From assembly GCA_009823395.1 (NCBI GenBank), contig CM020513.1:16402001-16466000 (forward strand): a stretch of 64,000 bases of DNA, read 5' to 3'. A model generated the notes under the pieces. It did not search any database. It was given only the letters and a program-made list of their open reading frames with translations, and was not told where the DNA came from. This DNA is from Thamnaconus septentrionalis. Its lineage: Eukaryota; Chordata; Actinopteri; Tetraodontiformes; Monacanthidae. Positions 14,919 to 32,900 of the stretch are shown here, one piece after another. Numbering within the stretch: position 1 is the first letter of the stretch; every line of letters starts with the position of its first letter. Made by a program: the position numbers and the translations under genes.

Positions 14919-15000
14919 CTTGGCCCATTTTGGCACTAGCACATTTTTGCTTTGTTCCCCTTTGCTTGAGCAATCATGTGTGGTGCCAATATGGGAGAAG
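14919..15000 (+). ncRNA. mir96: microRNA miR-96 precursor
   Basis: The 5p mature sequence starts TTTGGCACTAGCACATTTTT at 14929 and ends at 14951, identical to vertebrate miR-96-5p with seed UUGGCAC. The 3p arm at 14971-14992 begins CAATCATGTG and ends GTGCCAATAT, as in miR-96-3p. The stem closes with GGCCCATTTTGG against CCAATATGGGA. Seed mutations of miR-96 cause progressive hearing loss in human and mouse, and the seed here is intact. It lies about 67 bases downstream of the mir-183 hairpin. Confidence 0.97.
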
Positions 15001-15137
15001 AGAGACGTGCATCCGACAGAGAGCAGAGAGCCTGGATCGATCACGCCGCAGCTCTCGGATATCACCCGTTACCATAGAGGCCACGTGTCCGTGTGTAACC
15101 TGAAGCCCTGCGGCCATGAAGATGTCGACTCACTCTC

Positions 15138-15218
15138 CCACAGTGTTTGGCAATGGTAGAACTCACTCTGGTGGGCTGGAAGGATCCGGTGGTTCTAGAC
15201 TTGCCAACAACTGACCGA
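15138..15218 (+). ncRNA. mir182: microRNA miR-182 precursor
   Basis: The 5p mature sequence starts TTTGGCAATGGTAGAACTCA at 15146 and ends at about 15167, matching miR-182-5p with seed UUGGCAA. The 3p arm at 15190-15210 begins TGGTTCTAGACTTGCC. After CUCAC the genomic sequence reads UCU rather than the ACU/ACA of other vertebrates as I recall them, so the 3' end differs slightly. It is only about 140 bases after mir-96. In mammals miR-182 is several kb from the other two, so the cluster here is compact. Confidence 0.95.
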
Positions 15219-16642
15219 GAGCTCGAAGCTGCCGTCCACCATCTCACTGCCACACCACGAAGCAGGAGGGTTCTTCATTTATATTTTGTTTTAGTGTTTA
15301 GTGGGCTTCTCATGTGCGTGAGTGACTGCAGGTGCAGCAGTGAGGGTTGGAAACTGACAACTCCCTCTTAGCTCTCTTGCAGTCTCAGAACACTAGATCC
15401 TCGGCAAGTACAGCAGAACCACAGGAAGCTACTGGATGGATGAGCAGAGCCTCCTGCTTCTAAACATGTCCGTGGTTTTCTCCGACACTCAAGGTATGAA
15501 GCTTATGACCAGGGGCCACAGCGTGTTAGACATACAATGCAGATGCCATTCAATACTGAGTTGGATCAATAAATCAATGCTGTTCATGCGTTTAGCTGCG
15601 AGAGCTGCAGCCAAAGAATCACCTTGAGTGTCGGCGACTGATAAGCCCGTGTAGCAACTTGATCCTCCTCAGTCACGAAGGTCAGCAGTGAGGCGCTGCA
15701 GAGATTTGTCATAAATCACGAACAGGAATGTTTCTGGGAATCCAGGGTTTAGACCGTCCCGAGAAAGAGATTGTGAGCTAAACAACTCAAGTTGAGGGTC
15801 TTCCCTTTGTCCTCAGAATCAAAGTCTTTAGTTGTTTCCTTAATTTAAACAATGAATATATGTATTATTTTACCTAAATTTGCAGACACAGGGCAACAAT
15901 CTGCAGAAATTATTTGTTTAACAGTTTACTTTTTTTTAAATTGTAAGAAAAGAGAAAAAGATGTGTTTAATATAAACAAACCATGTTTTATTAATGTGTT
16001 TCCACAATTAAATGCTTAAGTTTTTTTCCAACTTTACTTATACTATTTACTATTTAACACTCAACCCCATAGTATGGTACTGTGAGTGCATTAACAACTG
16101 TGAAATGAGCGATGACAGGTGATAAATGGATGAAAGAGAGAATCCTGACCCCCCTTCCCCATATCAGCATAAATCAGCTGCCACGCAGAAGCTCAGGCAC
16201 CTTTAAACCAACCCAGAAATAAAGGTGAATGTGTTTTGTGTTTGTTTGGGCAGAGAAACATGAAACTGACGTGTTCATCATGTTTCATGATAGTTGCAGC
16301 CTGTGAGTGCATCACTCTGCTGAGGATGTGGGGGTTAAGTGGTGTCAGCAGACGTCAGAGAGGAAGGAGGGAGTCCAACACGCTGACAGCTGCTACCAGT
16401 GATTAGACCGTGCAGTGATGCAGGGGAGGCATCAAAGCTCTTTAGGAGGAATCCTCAACACGAGAAGGACACACACAGACAGAGAGAGAGAAAGAGAAGC
16501 ACACTCACACATGACAAACAGAAATAGAAAGACTTGGACACACTAAACTCTGAACTTCCTACTTTCTTGAGTGCAGGTCTGACAGTTGATTGGCTGAGAG
16601 AGCCATCTGTTATTCTCAAACGCATCAAGCACCAATGGATTA

Positions 16643-16673
<31 letters not shown>

Positions 16674-16958
16674 GGTTGTGGAAGTCACTGGATCTCCTTA
16701 CTAATCTCTCACACTAATGGCTGCTTTATTGCTATCATCCAGCTGCCTTCCTTTGATCATTGTTCTGCTACTTCCCTGTTGAATACATTTCACATTAAAA
16801 AAAAAACAAAAAAAACCCCAGCTGATCTTCTTTGTCTTTTTTTAAAATAAATTGTTTAACTTGTTTGACTGAGTGGACTTCAGCGAGTCACCTTTAGTTT
16901 GTTGACCAGTGTGGCACAGTGTGACCTCCACCAGGAAGGATCGACAGAAAGGTTGAAA

Positions 16959-16991
<33 letters not shown>

Positions 16992-17796
16992 AGAAACAAG
17001 CAGAGAGACTCTGGATTACCGTAATCCAGGGGCAGAGGGGTATTTTTAGGAGGCCAGTATAAGAGACAGACTGGATCCAACCATCAAGGAAAGTGACCAC
17101 TTGTATTGTCTCAGAACAGGTGAGCTGTGTTGGCTGTGCAGTGCAGTTCTCCTGTCCTAGCCATCCAGCTGCACTCCCAGGTATCTCGAGGAAAGGCTCC
17201 AAAATACCTGCTAAACTGTGTGGACACAACTTGACTTTACATAGCTGAAGTGTTGGGTTTGTAGTCTTCACATCAAACAGAAGAAAACAGACTGCAAGAT
17301 GGTTCCTCAAATTTCACGTTGATTCAGATTTAGAGAATTACGCGTTATTCTTTTATTATAATTAGTATTGTATGTCATGGTCACGTGAGGGACTATATAT
17401 ATATAGGCATATTAGTGTTAAGTGCGAAATCAAAAGTTCATCCATGTGTCGTCCTGTAGTTAATTCTAAATAAGCGCGTTAAATCGGGACTATTTCGTTT
17501 GTGCGTAGTGTTATTTTCGTGACTCGGTTCCGGCTAAACCAATAAGGTGGCCGCTTGGTGTCACGAGAATCCAATCCAATCTGCGAGCAGTATGAGGAAA
17601 GAAACACGTGTGAACGTCGAGGTCGATGGCTCGGATTGCAGGGTAAGAGTCACGAACGAGAACTCACACTGTTGCCTCGCGCTGTGACAGCGCTGCTGTG
17701 GATCCCACTGACATGACAAAGTGTTTTATTGCGGCCGAGAGGCGTCAGTAAAAAAACAACACTTGAACGGGCATCGTTAAAGTGGTGCAGCACCAC

Positions 17797-17808
17797 CCAC
17801 CAGGGGGC
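17797..17808 (+). promoter_or_regulatory. CTCF-like motif, forward (convergent pair)
   Basis: CCACCAGGGGGC is a full match to the CTCF core CCASYAGRKGGC. It faces the reverse copy at 17918-17929, 110 bases away, with the TTTA microsatellite between. Confidence 0.55.
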
Positions 17809-17917
17809 AGGCTACACACTCCGACTTTATTTATTTATTTATTTATTTATTTATAAACCAACTAAACTAGTTCATAATTGGTGCAACGCTGTGTTGACTG
17901 AAAGACTGCCGGACTCT

Positions 17918-17929
17918 GCCCCCTGGTGG
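17918..17929 (-). promoter_or_regulatory. CTCF-like motif, reverse (convergent pair)
   Basis: GCCCCCTGGTGG on the plus strand is the exact reverse complement of the motif at 17797-17808. The identity extends to 14 bases, so the pair could also be short terminal inverted repeats. Confidence 0.55.
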
Positions 17930-18198
17930 GGAAATTGTTGATGCATTTCAAAGTCTGAGTTGTCGCATTATATAACCACGTTATCTTTGTGTTTATAAAG
18001 AAAACGCAGTGCCATATTTGTTGCATGAAGATTGTACGGTTTACTGTCAATATATATTATTCAAATTGAAATTATGCTTTCGGACAATTATGATAAAGCG
18101 TCTCTCTGTAATATGAGGAAACCACCAGCAGAGGTCCTCCATGTTTGCAGAAATGAGAACTGGCCAACTTGAAACGCCCAGTCTAAGCACTCAGGTGG

Positions 18199-24517
<6,319 letters not shown>

Positions 24518-25367
24518 GACTGGGCCAGGAAGGCCACGAATGAGCCGATGGCTGCTCAGGTGATCTGACAGCAGACCTTCTGGCGGCCGCTGCCCTCATG
24601 CGTCTGATATCTCCTCCTGCAGCGCCGCTGTTTACAATAAACAGGAGCCAGTGTTGGATAGTTTGACCAGTGAAAGTGGCTAATTAGCGCTGGATGCAGT
24701 GTGTACAGGCCAAACAGTGACAGTGAGCACAGCTTCTTGAACGTGGGGGAGATGGAACCTGGGCTTCGTAAGTCTCCTGCGGAGCCTCCGCAGCCACTTT
24801 TCTGTTGTCTTTGATAACACTGACTTCAATCATAAATGTGAGTGTAATACAAACAGACGGTTACACAATAAACAAAAAGGAATGGTTTTGTATTCACACG
24901 AAACTCCACCAGCATCAATAGTGTGCACGTAGCGACAGGCAGCCTCCTTTATCAAGTCCACTTTCAACTTGAATCTGTAACATTGACTGATAGATGCCAG
25001 CATGAAACCAAACAGAATAATCTGTCTGTTTCAAAATGACATAAAATGCAGTTTTCCAATTTCGGATGAATGAAGTGCATCTATTCTACATCTATTCTCT
25101 AACTGCCTGTTTGGTTAGATTCACTAATAAGAAAAAACAGCTGACTCACCAGTGGGCAAAATGCAACAGCACAAATCCTCAGTGGGCCTGATTGTGAATT
25201 CACAGCTGCTCACAGCTGGCATGAGAAAGATGTGAGATCAAGTGAGACGTCAGAAAAGAAGAACCCAGGTCAGAGCGGCCGTTTCCAAATGAAATTCAGT
25301 GTGAGAAGATTGTGACGTGATAGAGACCAACCTGCACCTTCACCTGCACCTTGAGACAATCTGTCTG

Positions 25368-25370
<3 letters not shown>

Positions 25371-25414
<44 letters not shown>
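25371..25414 (+). repeat. (CA)22 microsatellite
   Basis: 44 bases of uninterrupted CA. Confidence 0.97.
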
Positions 25415-25418
<4 letters not shown>

Positions 25419-25550
25419 TTGCCATGACCATCCCTGATGTTTAGCAAATGTATGGCGCAACTGTTTTATCAACAGAGAGCCCATGCAGGGAACATTGACA
25501 GCTGGGGCCCTCCGCTGGTGCGCAGGTATTGAACGGAGGAGTGCTTGCCA

Positions 25551-25562
25551 CCACCAGAGGGC
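25551..25562 (+). promoter_or_regulatory. CTCF-like motif between ahcyl2 and chrm2
   Basis: CCACCAGAGGGC, followed by GCC, is close to the strongest vertebrate CTCF consensus. Binding is inferred, not shown. Confidence 0.5.
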
Positions 25563-26171
25563 GCCACAGTTCCACAGCCTTGCTGACACCTTATCTTCTG
25601 CTGTTAGCTCAGTTTGAGGAGGGAGGCAGTGGGAGGCTGCTGGAGCCTCTGAGTGTTTTTCTCAGTCTGACAAGAAGCAGCGACTTGATGCAGAGCCAGT
25701 ACAGCGTCTTCTCTCAGCTTCTTGCTGGTCCTAATTTCTTCTCAGTGCAGGAATGTACTAATCTGGTGTCACATTAGGAAAGCAAACGGATGCTACCACG
25801 CGTTGCCTGACCAGAAATTAAGCTCAGGATTTTCCTTTAGGAATAAATAATATGTTTTTGTATAAAATTGAATGAACACATTTATATTTTAAACATATTA
25901 AAAGATAAGATTATGGGAAAGAAAACACAAACAACAATATTAATAAACAGACTGCGCTTATATAGTGCATCCCAGCACCATCGTGCTACCCCAAAGCACT
26001 TTACAATGGCCTCTCCTCATGTTCAACAGACCCACTTTCCCCCTTAACATGCAGGCACACAGCTGAGACTGGTGAGCTGCTTCTCCTGTGTGGTGACATA
26101 TGCTGGTGGAATGGCTGTGTGCTTTCTCTGGTACCATGTCAATCTGAACAAATTGAAACTTTGGTTAAACC

Positions 26172-26240
26172 CAGGCATGGGCAAGCTACGGCCCGAGGGC
26201 CATATGCGGCCCATTAAGGGCTATAAGCCACAGATAGTTT
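26172..26240 (+). mobile_element. hAT-like element end, copy 2 (fragment)
   Basis: CAGGCATGGGCAAGCTACGG and the following GGCCATATGCGGCCCATTAA match the starts of the copies at 20343 and 58403. The similarity fades after about 70 bases, so this is a truncated copy. Confidence 0.6.
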
Positions 26241-27435
26241 GGCGAACAGCAGGCCAGAACACTGCAAGCCACATTCACATTCTGTAGCCTCCACCTGCCT
26301 CTAAAAGAGTAACAATGTTTTCAATCTATATGTTATTCAGAAAAAAAATCCAAATTTTAATGGGTACTGATAGTGTCCAATATGTTCTTCTAAATTAAAT
26401 CAAACATTTTATGGCTTCCAAGAAGTGTGCATCTGTATATTACAGTTTGTTTACAGGCAGAGCACTCACTGCTCTCTGCACTTTATTTAATCCCTCTGGG
26501 GTTTGATTTTCTGTGTCTCCAACAGATCTGGAAGATTTGGTACATATCATATGCTAAGCAGCGACAGCAACAATATATCCAAACTGTGTGGAGCTGCTCT
26601 TCCTCTGCAGCCTGGCTGAAGTGGCTGGATGTTTAACATTCAACATTCAGGAAGAAAATTCAGTACTTCTGGTGGTATGGATGGAAGGTCCAAAAAAGGG
26701 CAGCAAACTATTCCACTTTGTTGCTTTTATTTGGGGAAAATGTGTTTTTATACAAAGAAAAGGGTTTCGCTATTGACAAAAAATACACTTGGAGCTCATT
26801 TCATAACAATATGGAATACTTGTATATTTTGATGAATGGCAAACACACACACGCACATTTACATACACACAAAGTTAGCACTTCACCGTTTTATGCTCAG
26901 ATACAGTTTTTATTTTTTTTGCCTCTTTCACAGTTTATTTTTTCTATAGATTTTGATGTGGTGGTCTTTAAATTACTCAGTGCATTATACTTTCATTCTC
27001 TAGACTTTTAATACTACTTTTATTCTACAGTAACACGCACTGTCATGGTCACAAAAGCGTCACATCTGTCACACCGCTGGGGAGCAAATGGGATTCATAT
27101 CAAAGAACACACGGCGAGCAAGCTCTTCTAGAGGAGGCATGAAGGCAGAGAGGAGTTCTTCTAAAGTTTTTTTCATTCACAATTAACAGCATTCCTGACA
27201 AGAGGCCTCGACAATTAGAATACAATGCTATGTATTTATGTTACAGTTCAAGGGAACTTCATAATAGATGATTGGTGCGTGACACGGCGTCAGCATGACT
27301 TGCGTTGAAAGTAGGTTCTACCACTGAGACACACAGGGAAGAAGTGAAAGACTAGAGAGTTCCGCCCACTCTGGGGTTTTTTTTTGGTCATCTCACTGGA
27401 TGACCTTCAGCCAGTGCGTCACCGTCCCGCCAGCC

Positions 27436-29991
27436 TCACCGCGCCATGCGTATGTTCTTGTACTGACACAGGAGCAGGTGCTTGAAGGTGTTCTTGAAGG
27501 TGGCGTTGCACAGGGCGTAGCAGGCCGGGTTGATGGTGCTGTTGATGTAGCAGAGCCAGTAGCCGATGGTCCACAGCGAGTTTGGGATGCAGGTGGAGCA
27601 AAAGGTGTTGATCAGCACCATCACGTTGTACGGCGTCCAGGTGACCACGAAGGCCACCAGGATGGCCATGATGGTGCGCGTGACCTTCTTCTCCCGGGAG
27701 GAGATGCCCTTCTTTTTCCACATGGCCACTGCATTCTGCTTTGTCACCTGGGAAACCAAAGGCTCTCTCATCATCCAGCAGTTGTAATACACATTTAATT
27801 AATTGCGTTTTGGTCGGTTATTCCTTTCCTGCTTTCTCACATCTGCTGGACTTATTACTTCACGCGTCCATCTAAAGAGCCCATAGAAAACACTTGAAGG
27901 AAATGAAAAGGGACCCAGTGAACCTAGTGTTTATTACTGAAGGTTGCAGGGCTATTCATTGCTGTGAGTACTGACACCGCCATTGACGCGTGACAAGAAA
28001 ACATCTGCTTTTTTTTTTTTTTTTTTTTTTTTGGTCTTTTATCCCTTTTCTACAACAGTCATTTCCTCCTGGACACAGATCTGCCCCTGAATGTTCAGGC
28101 TGATGGACTGATGGACTGATGAATGAGTGAAATATCCAGCTTGAAATCTTAATAAATCAGCTGTATTTTAAGGTTGGAATCCAGGATGATTCAATGTGTT
28201 TTAATGATCTTAACGCTAATTCATATTTTACAATTGAACTTTGCTTAAGTACTAGAATATATTTTGTTTATTTCATTTTTCCTGCATAGTAACAGTGAGA
28301 ATATTGATCATTTTGATCATTTTCAGCACTTTTCATAGGATACGTAGTTTTAACAAGTTTGGTGGCTGAGATATGAAACACTTTCCAATTCAATACAATT
28401 CAATGAGGAAAGGTATTTTTCTTAAGTCACAGTTAAAGTTGTAAAGTTTTACCATTTTACCTTAAACAGGGTTCTTGTAACCAAACTTTGTCTGTCAGCG
28501 GCTGAGTTTTCCGGAGAGGGTGGAGTTCGACTCGACCTGATTCCACCTTCAGAGCCTTTCTGCGACGTCTCCGGCACAGCGTTGTCTTTGGACGTGGTTG
28601 TCGTTTGGATGCTGTCTTCCATGGCGTCTTCCTGGTCCTCGTCCTCCTTGCATGGCCCACTTCCATTCCGCTGCTGCTGCAGCTGCTGCTGCTCCTTGGC
28701 CGCCTCCTGCTTGGCCTCTCTGGGTTCGATGTAATTGCCCTGACTCTCGCATCCGTCGTCTTGGCTGGGATACGGGCCGTCCCCCAGGCTGGTGCCCGAC
28801 GCCTTCCTGCTGTCCTTCCTCACGCGGCTGCGGCTGGCCCTGGAGATCCGCCAGTACAGGTAGATCATGATGGCCACCGGCAGGTAGAACGCCGCTATGG
28901 CCGTCCCGAAGGTCACGGCCGGGTTGGAGAAGAACTGGATGTAGCAGTCGCTGGGCGGCACTGTTCTCACGCCCACGATGAACTGCCAGAAGAGGATGGC
29001 TGGAGCCCACAGGATAAAGGACAGGACCCAGGCGGCTGCGATCATCAGGCCGGCCATCTTGGTACTGCGGCGCGCCGGGTAGCTGAGCGGCTTGGTGACG
29101 CAGAAGTAGCGGTCGAAGCTGATGATGAGGAGGTTCATGACGGAGGCGTTGCTCACCACGTAGTCCACGGCCAGCCACAGGTCGCACACCACGGCGCCCA
29201 GGGGCCAGTATCCAATCACGATGTACACTGTGTACAGGTTCATGGAGCACACGCCGATGATGAGGTCCGCACAGGCCAGGCTAAACAGGAAGTAGTTGTT
29301 GACCGTCTGTAAGTGCCTGTTAACCTTCAGGGAAAGGCAGGTTGTTAGTTGTTGCTGTTTCTTTTTTTTCAGTATTGTGATGTTTCTGCAGCCTTGGGGT
29401 GTCTGAGGTCAACTAGGTCAATGTTTTTCAACCACAGGGCCGCAGCACACTAGTGTACCATGAGATAATGTCAGGCGTGCCGTGAAATATTATCCAATTT
29501 TACTTAATTGGCCTGAAAAAAAAAACAATATTCCATTGTCAAGTGACTGTGCTTTAAAAGGAATGTGAGCCTGTTTTCCTCAATTCCTCCCAGGATATCA
29601 GCTTTGTTGGCATCTAAACAGGTTTCCCAGGTTATATATTTAGTGATATTAAATAATTGAAGAGACTGCATTGTCTTTATTAGACTAAAAAGTGTCATTT
29701 AATTATATTTTTGGTTGGTGATGTGTAATGGGATTTTTTCAATGAAAAAAATGAGGTTGAAAAACACTGAACCTGGTCTATTAGTAACGTACCAGTGCTG
29801 ATACAAAGAAGTGAAGCACCAACCTTGATGGAAAGCATGACCAGAATGTTCCCGACAACAGTGACCAGACTCAGAGATCCCGCCACCAGGATGATGATCA
29901 CGATTTCCACCGTCGTGTATGGACTGTCGGCGAAGATGCTGGTGTTGTTGCCGCTGGTGTTGGTGCTGTGAGATGAGTTCTGGGTCTCCAT
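27436..29991 (-). CDS. chrm2: Muscarinic acetylcholine receptor M2 type, in three coding exons
   Basis: Exons in transcript order are 29991-29824, 29324-28461 and 27747-27436, joined in phase 0 by GT-AG introns, giving 447 residues (human M2 has 466). The N-terminus ([18 protein letters not shown]) has several N-glycosylation sequons. Visible family features are TM1 [19 protein letters not shown], the TM3 aspartate in [12 protein letters not shown], the DRY motif in [11 protein letters not shown], the extracellular-loop cysteine in [11 protein letters not shown]6 [17 protein letters not shown]7 NPACYALCN, and a C-tail [13 protein letters not shown] with the palmitoylation-type cysteine. [19 protein letters not shown] and the YKNI tail fit M2 better than M4. 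The third loop is shorter and richer in Gln/Glu than in mammals. M2 couples to Gi/o and slows the heart. The upstream 5' UTR was not located. Which teleost copy (a or b) it is cannot be told. Confidence 0.93.
27748..28460 (-). other. chrm2: chrm2 intron 2
   Basis: 713 bases, GT-AG, phase 0, inserted in the third cytoplasmic loop just before TM6 (...TLFK | VTKQNAV...). It contains a T-homopolymer at about 28010-28032. No gene or recognisable element is inside it. Confidence 0.88.
29419..29769. mobile_element. hAT-type MITE inside chrm2 intron 1
   Basis: The terminal inverted repeats are CAATGTTTTTCAACC at the left and GGTTGAAAAACACTG at the right (one mismatch). Internal GGGCCGCAGCACACTAGTGT resembles hAT/Charlie-type ends. 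Flanks AACTAGGT and AACCTGGT match at six of eight bases, as a decayed 8-bp target-site duplication. It is 351 bases with no coding capacity. It fills about 70 percent of the 499-base intron (29325-29823). Confidence 0.75.
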
Positions 29992-32900
29992 GCCTGGAGG
30001 TTCCTGGTTCTTGGATTTCCTTCTCACAGATGCTTCAGGCTCAAATCATATCTGCACCTTGGAAACGAAAAGACAGCAGAAAAAATGGTCATCCACACAT
30101 CCAGAGTTGGCTTTACTGTACCGTTCTTCTTCCGTGCTGGTGTGCAAATGTGTCCGTCACCACAGTTGTAGATGCAAAGTCATGTGTAACTGCTGATGTG
30201 TATATAGGTGGCAGGTGTTTGAGCGTTTTGGAGCTGATGGCTTGGCACCGACGTGAAAGACAGACAGGTGAGCAAATACAGGTTGCAACAGCAGTGCCCC
30301 ACTTTCTCCTATCAGTAATAACATGATTAAACTGCTTTGGTGCGTTAACACTGAAGGTCCTAATGCCCCATATATAATTCATTGTAGTTTTTCATTCATT
30401 TAAAAAAACAAATAATGAAAATAATGACAGCATCTTTTCTGTCTCCGTTCTGCTCTGCTGCTTTCGATACATGTCTGAAGTGACCTGGAAGGCTTAACTG
30501 TAATCACATCTGACAATCCGAGCGTGAACTTGAGCAGTCACTGACTCCTTACGAGGCTTCATTTACATCTGTAGTTGGCCTTGACAGTGCGAACATGCCC
30601 TCTGAGAGTATCTCATCTGAGGGTGAGAGCCAATTCACAAGGAAAAAAAATCTCAATTTGTTACTGTGATCCTGCAGGCGCACCTCTGCTCCTTCATGTC
30701 AAATTGGAACTGCCGTCTGTGAAAATTGGATCTATGTCGTAGAAGAGCGCGCACGCACACACACATATATTAACACGTAACCATATCTGTTTTTTTCCAT
30801 TTAGAAAGATATCAGGCGAGGCTATGGGATAAATGGGGAAACCTGACAGAAAGCAGGATTGGAACGACAGCACACACAGCATGACAACAGGATTAACTGA
30901 TGTTTTGAGATTGGAAAATCAATGTAAAGACATTTAGGTGAGACCACAGTGGTAGCTGCATGCTACTTAATCTGTGTACGTGACTCCATTAGGCCACATG
31001 ATAACATCATACTGTACCTGAGAGATGTTTCCTTCCTGCTCTTACATCCAGATGAAACTTCATTACACAGTCTCTGACTCTATCACTCACTCATCAAAGA
31101 CTTATTCTAGGTGTTTTCTGCTGTGAAAGGGCTGGTGTGTGTGCGTGTGTGTGTGCGTGTGAGTGCTTGGTAAATGGTAAGAACCAGAATACATTTTGAA
31201 ATTACAAAGTGAGAACCTTTTGGCTGGTTTCATCATTAAATCTTGGGGTGAAGGCTAAACTTTAAGAGAAAAGTGAGGTTTGGTTCAGGTTCAGATTAGG
31301 CATCTTGAGGACGAGGTTAGATTAGGGTTTGTCTTCTGATGAAGCTGTGGACAGAATGCCAAATGAATGGAAGTCCATGGAAATCCTTGAAAAGATAAAG
31401 AAAAGCTTATGTATTGGTGTGTCTGTGTGTTCTATTCAATTCAGTAGCCAAACGTGGTTGCAGGTTGTAGATATTTAGGAAGTTGCGCTCGATAAATATG
31501 ACTCAACCCAAGTTTGTGCGTTCAATGAAATCAAGATACATTAGGGCAGGGACTGCCTTCCTTGAGGCTTTTCAGTCATGCTATTATTAGATCTCAGTGT
31601 AGTAATCAGTCCGGCTGGGCCCTTCTGGCACAACTGATGTAAAACCATTTGATTCACAGGGGCTCCCTTGTATCGACTGGTAATTACATGTCTGCGTGCA
31701 CAACACACCACAGGCCATTGTTCTGAAAATAGAGGGTTTCCCTCGGATTTGCACATGTGCTTATATATCTATGAATGCAAATGCACATAGATTTAGATAT
31801 TAAACTGCCGACTTGCCCCCCCCCACACACACACACAAACGGCTGGGTGGGCAAAGGCTTCTGCACCCCTGCAACCCTGAGTGCAGGAGAAGCAGTGGTA
31901 GAAAATAGCTGGATGGATCTAGATATTCATGTTGTAGACTTTTTCTCATGTTAATCCTGGCTTATTCCATCTAGTCTTGATTCTTTATTGCTTACTTACG
32001 TGTCTCTTCCATGACCTGGCCTGGTGTGTGGGTAAATTTGAAGCAAAGAGTTTTGCTGGATAAAGGCCTGCTCACCTCTCTTCCCCTTATAGTCATGCTA
32101 ATATGACCTGCATGACTGAACCTCTCCTAATTCCCAGCTACTGGAAAGAGTCAGAGAGGCAAGTAGTATTTCTTTGACAGGCAGAGAAACATAGTAATTA
32201 GATCCAGCAGATGCTGCTTGCAACAACTCTGCCGGTAATAAGCTTGGAGGGTATCGTAGTGGGCCTACTCATCTGGCTGGGTGAGCTCGGCTTTAAAATG
32301 TCTGCCCTGTCTTTGATATCATAAACAGCGCAGTCGACAGCTGCCCAGTCAGTGGCCAACACAGGACACAGTGACGGGTTTGTTTGCAGAGATGAGAGCA
32401 TGTGTAGGAAAACAGGAACAGCATGTTTCATCAAAAGAGCCTGTAACAGCCAGCCCATCAAAGCAGTTTTAATTGTTTCACTGCAAAATTGAATTTCATC
32501 TTGTAAATATGTCACAGTGTTTACATTTTAAAAAATTGGAAAAATCATTTTAGCTGCTTGTAAATCAGAACTTTAAGGTCAATGAGCATCTAGAAAGCAC
32601 ATTCATAAAATATGAAAATACATGAAAATACACTTCAGGACAAACACTGTGTGCATGATGTTCAGTCCAAGCATTTATGAGATGAGAATTTTTAATTTAA
32701 TTTATTTTTATTTAATGACGTGTGGGAATAGTTTCTTTAAAGTATGTGTACATGGTGCATTTATTTGCTACATCTCTCATGTTGGTTGGCTTTGTTGCAA
32801 TTTCACCTCTGTGCAAAGACTGGGGAATTTCACATGGAGCTGAACTTTAGCCTCACACAGCAGTGTAACAGTGAGGGGAATAAACACTGCACGTCTGATA

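Larger units (their letters stand above)
15219..18198. other. Region between the mir-183 cluster and the ahcyl2 3' end
   Basis: No coding gene could be supported. It contains CA repeats at about 16643-16670 and 16971-16990, a TTTA repeat at about 17826-17854, and two inverted CTCF-like motifs. A CpG-richer stretch at about 17460-17720 carries a short ATG ORF with a GT donor (17592-17642). The 3' end of the pri-microRNA and the ahcyl2 3' UTR must both lie here. The TTTATT units near 17.83 kb could provide AATAAA signals on the minus strand. Confidence 0.5.
24518..27435. other. Intergenic region between ahcyl2 and chrm2
   Basis: This is the upstream side of ahcyl2 and downstream side of chrm2 (both minus strand). 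It holds a CA repeat (25371-25414), a CTCF-like motif (25551) and a fragment of the hAT-like family (26172 onward). The rest is AT-rich DNA including probable chrm2 3' UTR near 27.0-27.4 kb. I see no other gene. Confidence 0.55.

Noticed and set aside
14588..15159. Open frames of 60-80 residues around 14.6-15.2 kb
   Set aside because: They run across the mir-183/96/182 hairpins and have no protein homology, so the RNA explanation is better.
28605..29312. Plus-strand open frame of 235 residues
   Set aside because: It is the antisense shadow of the chrm2 main exon, which has clear receptor motifs on the minus strand.
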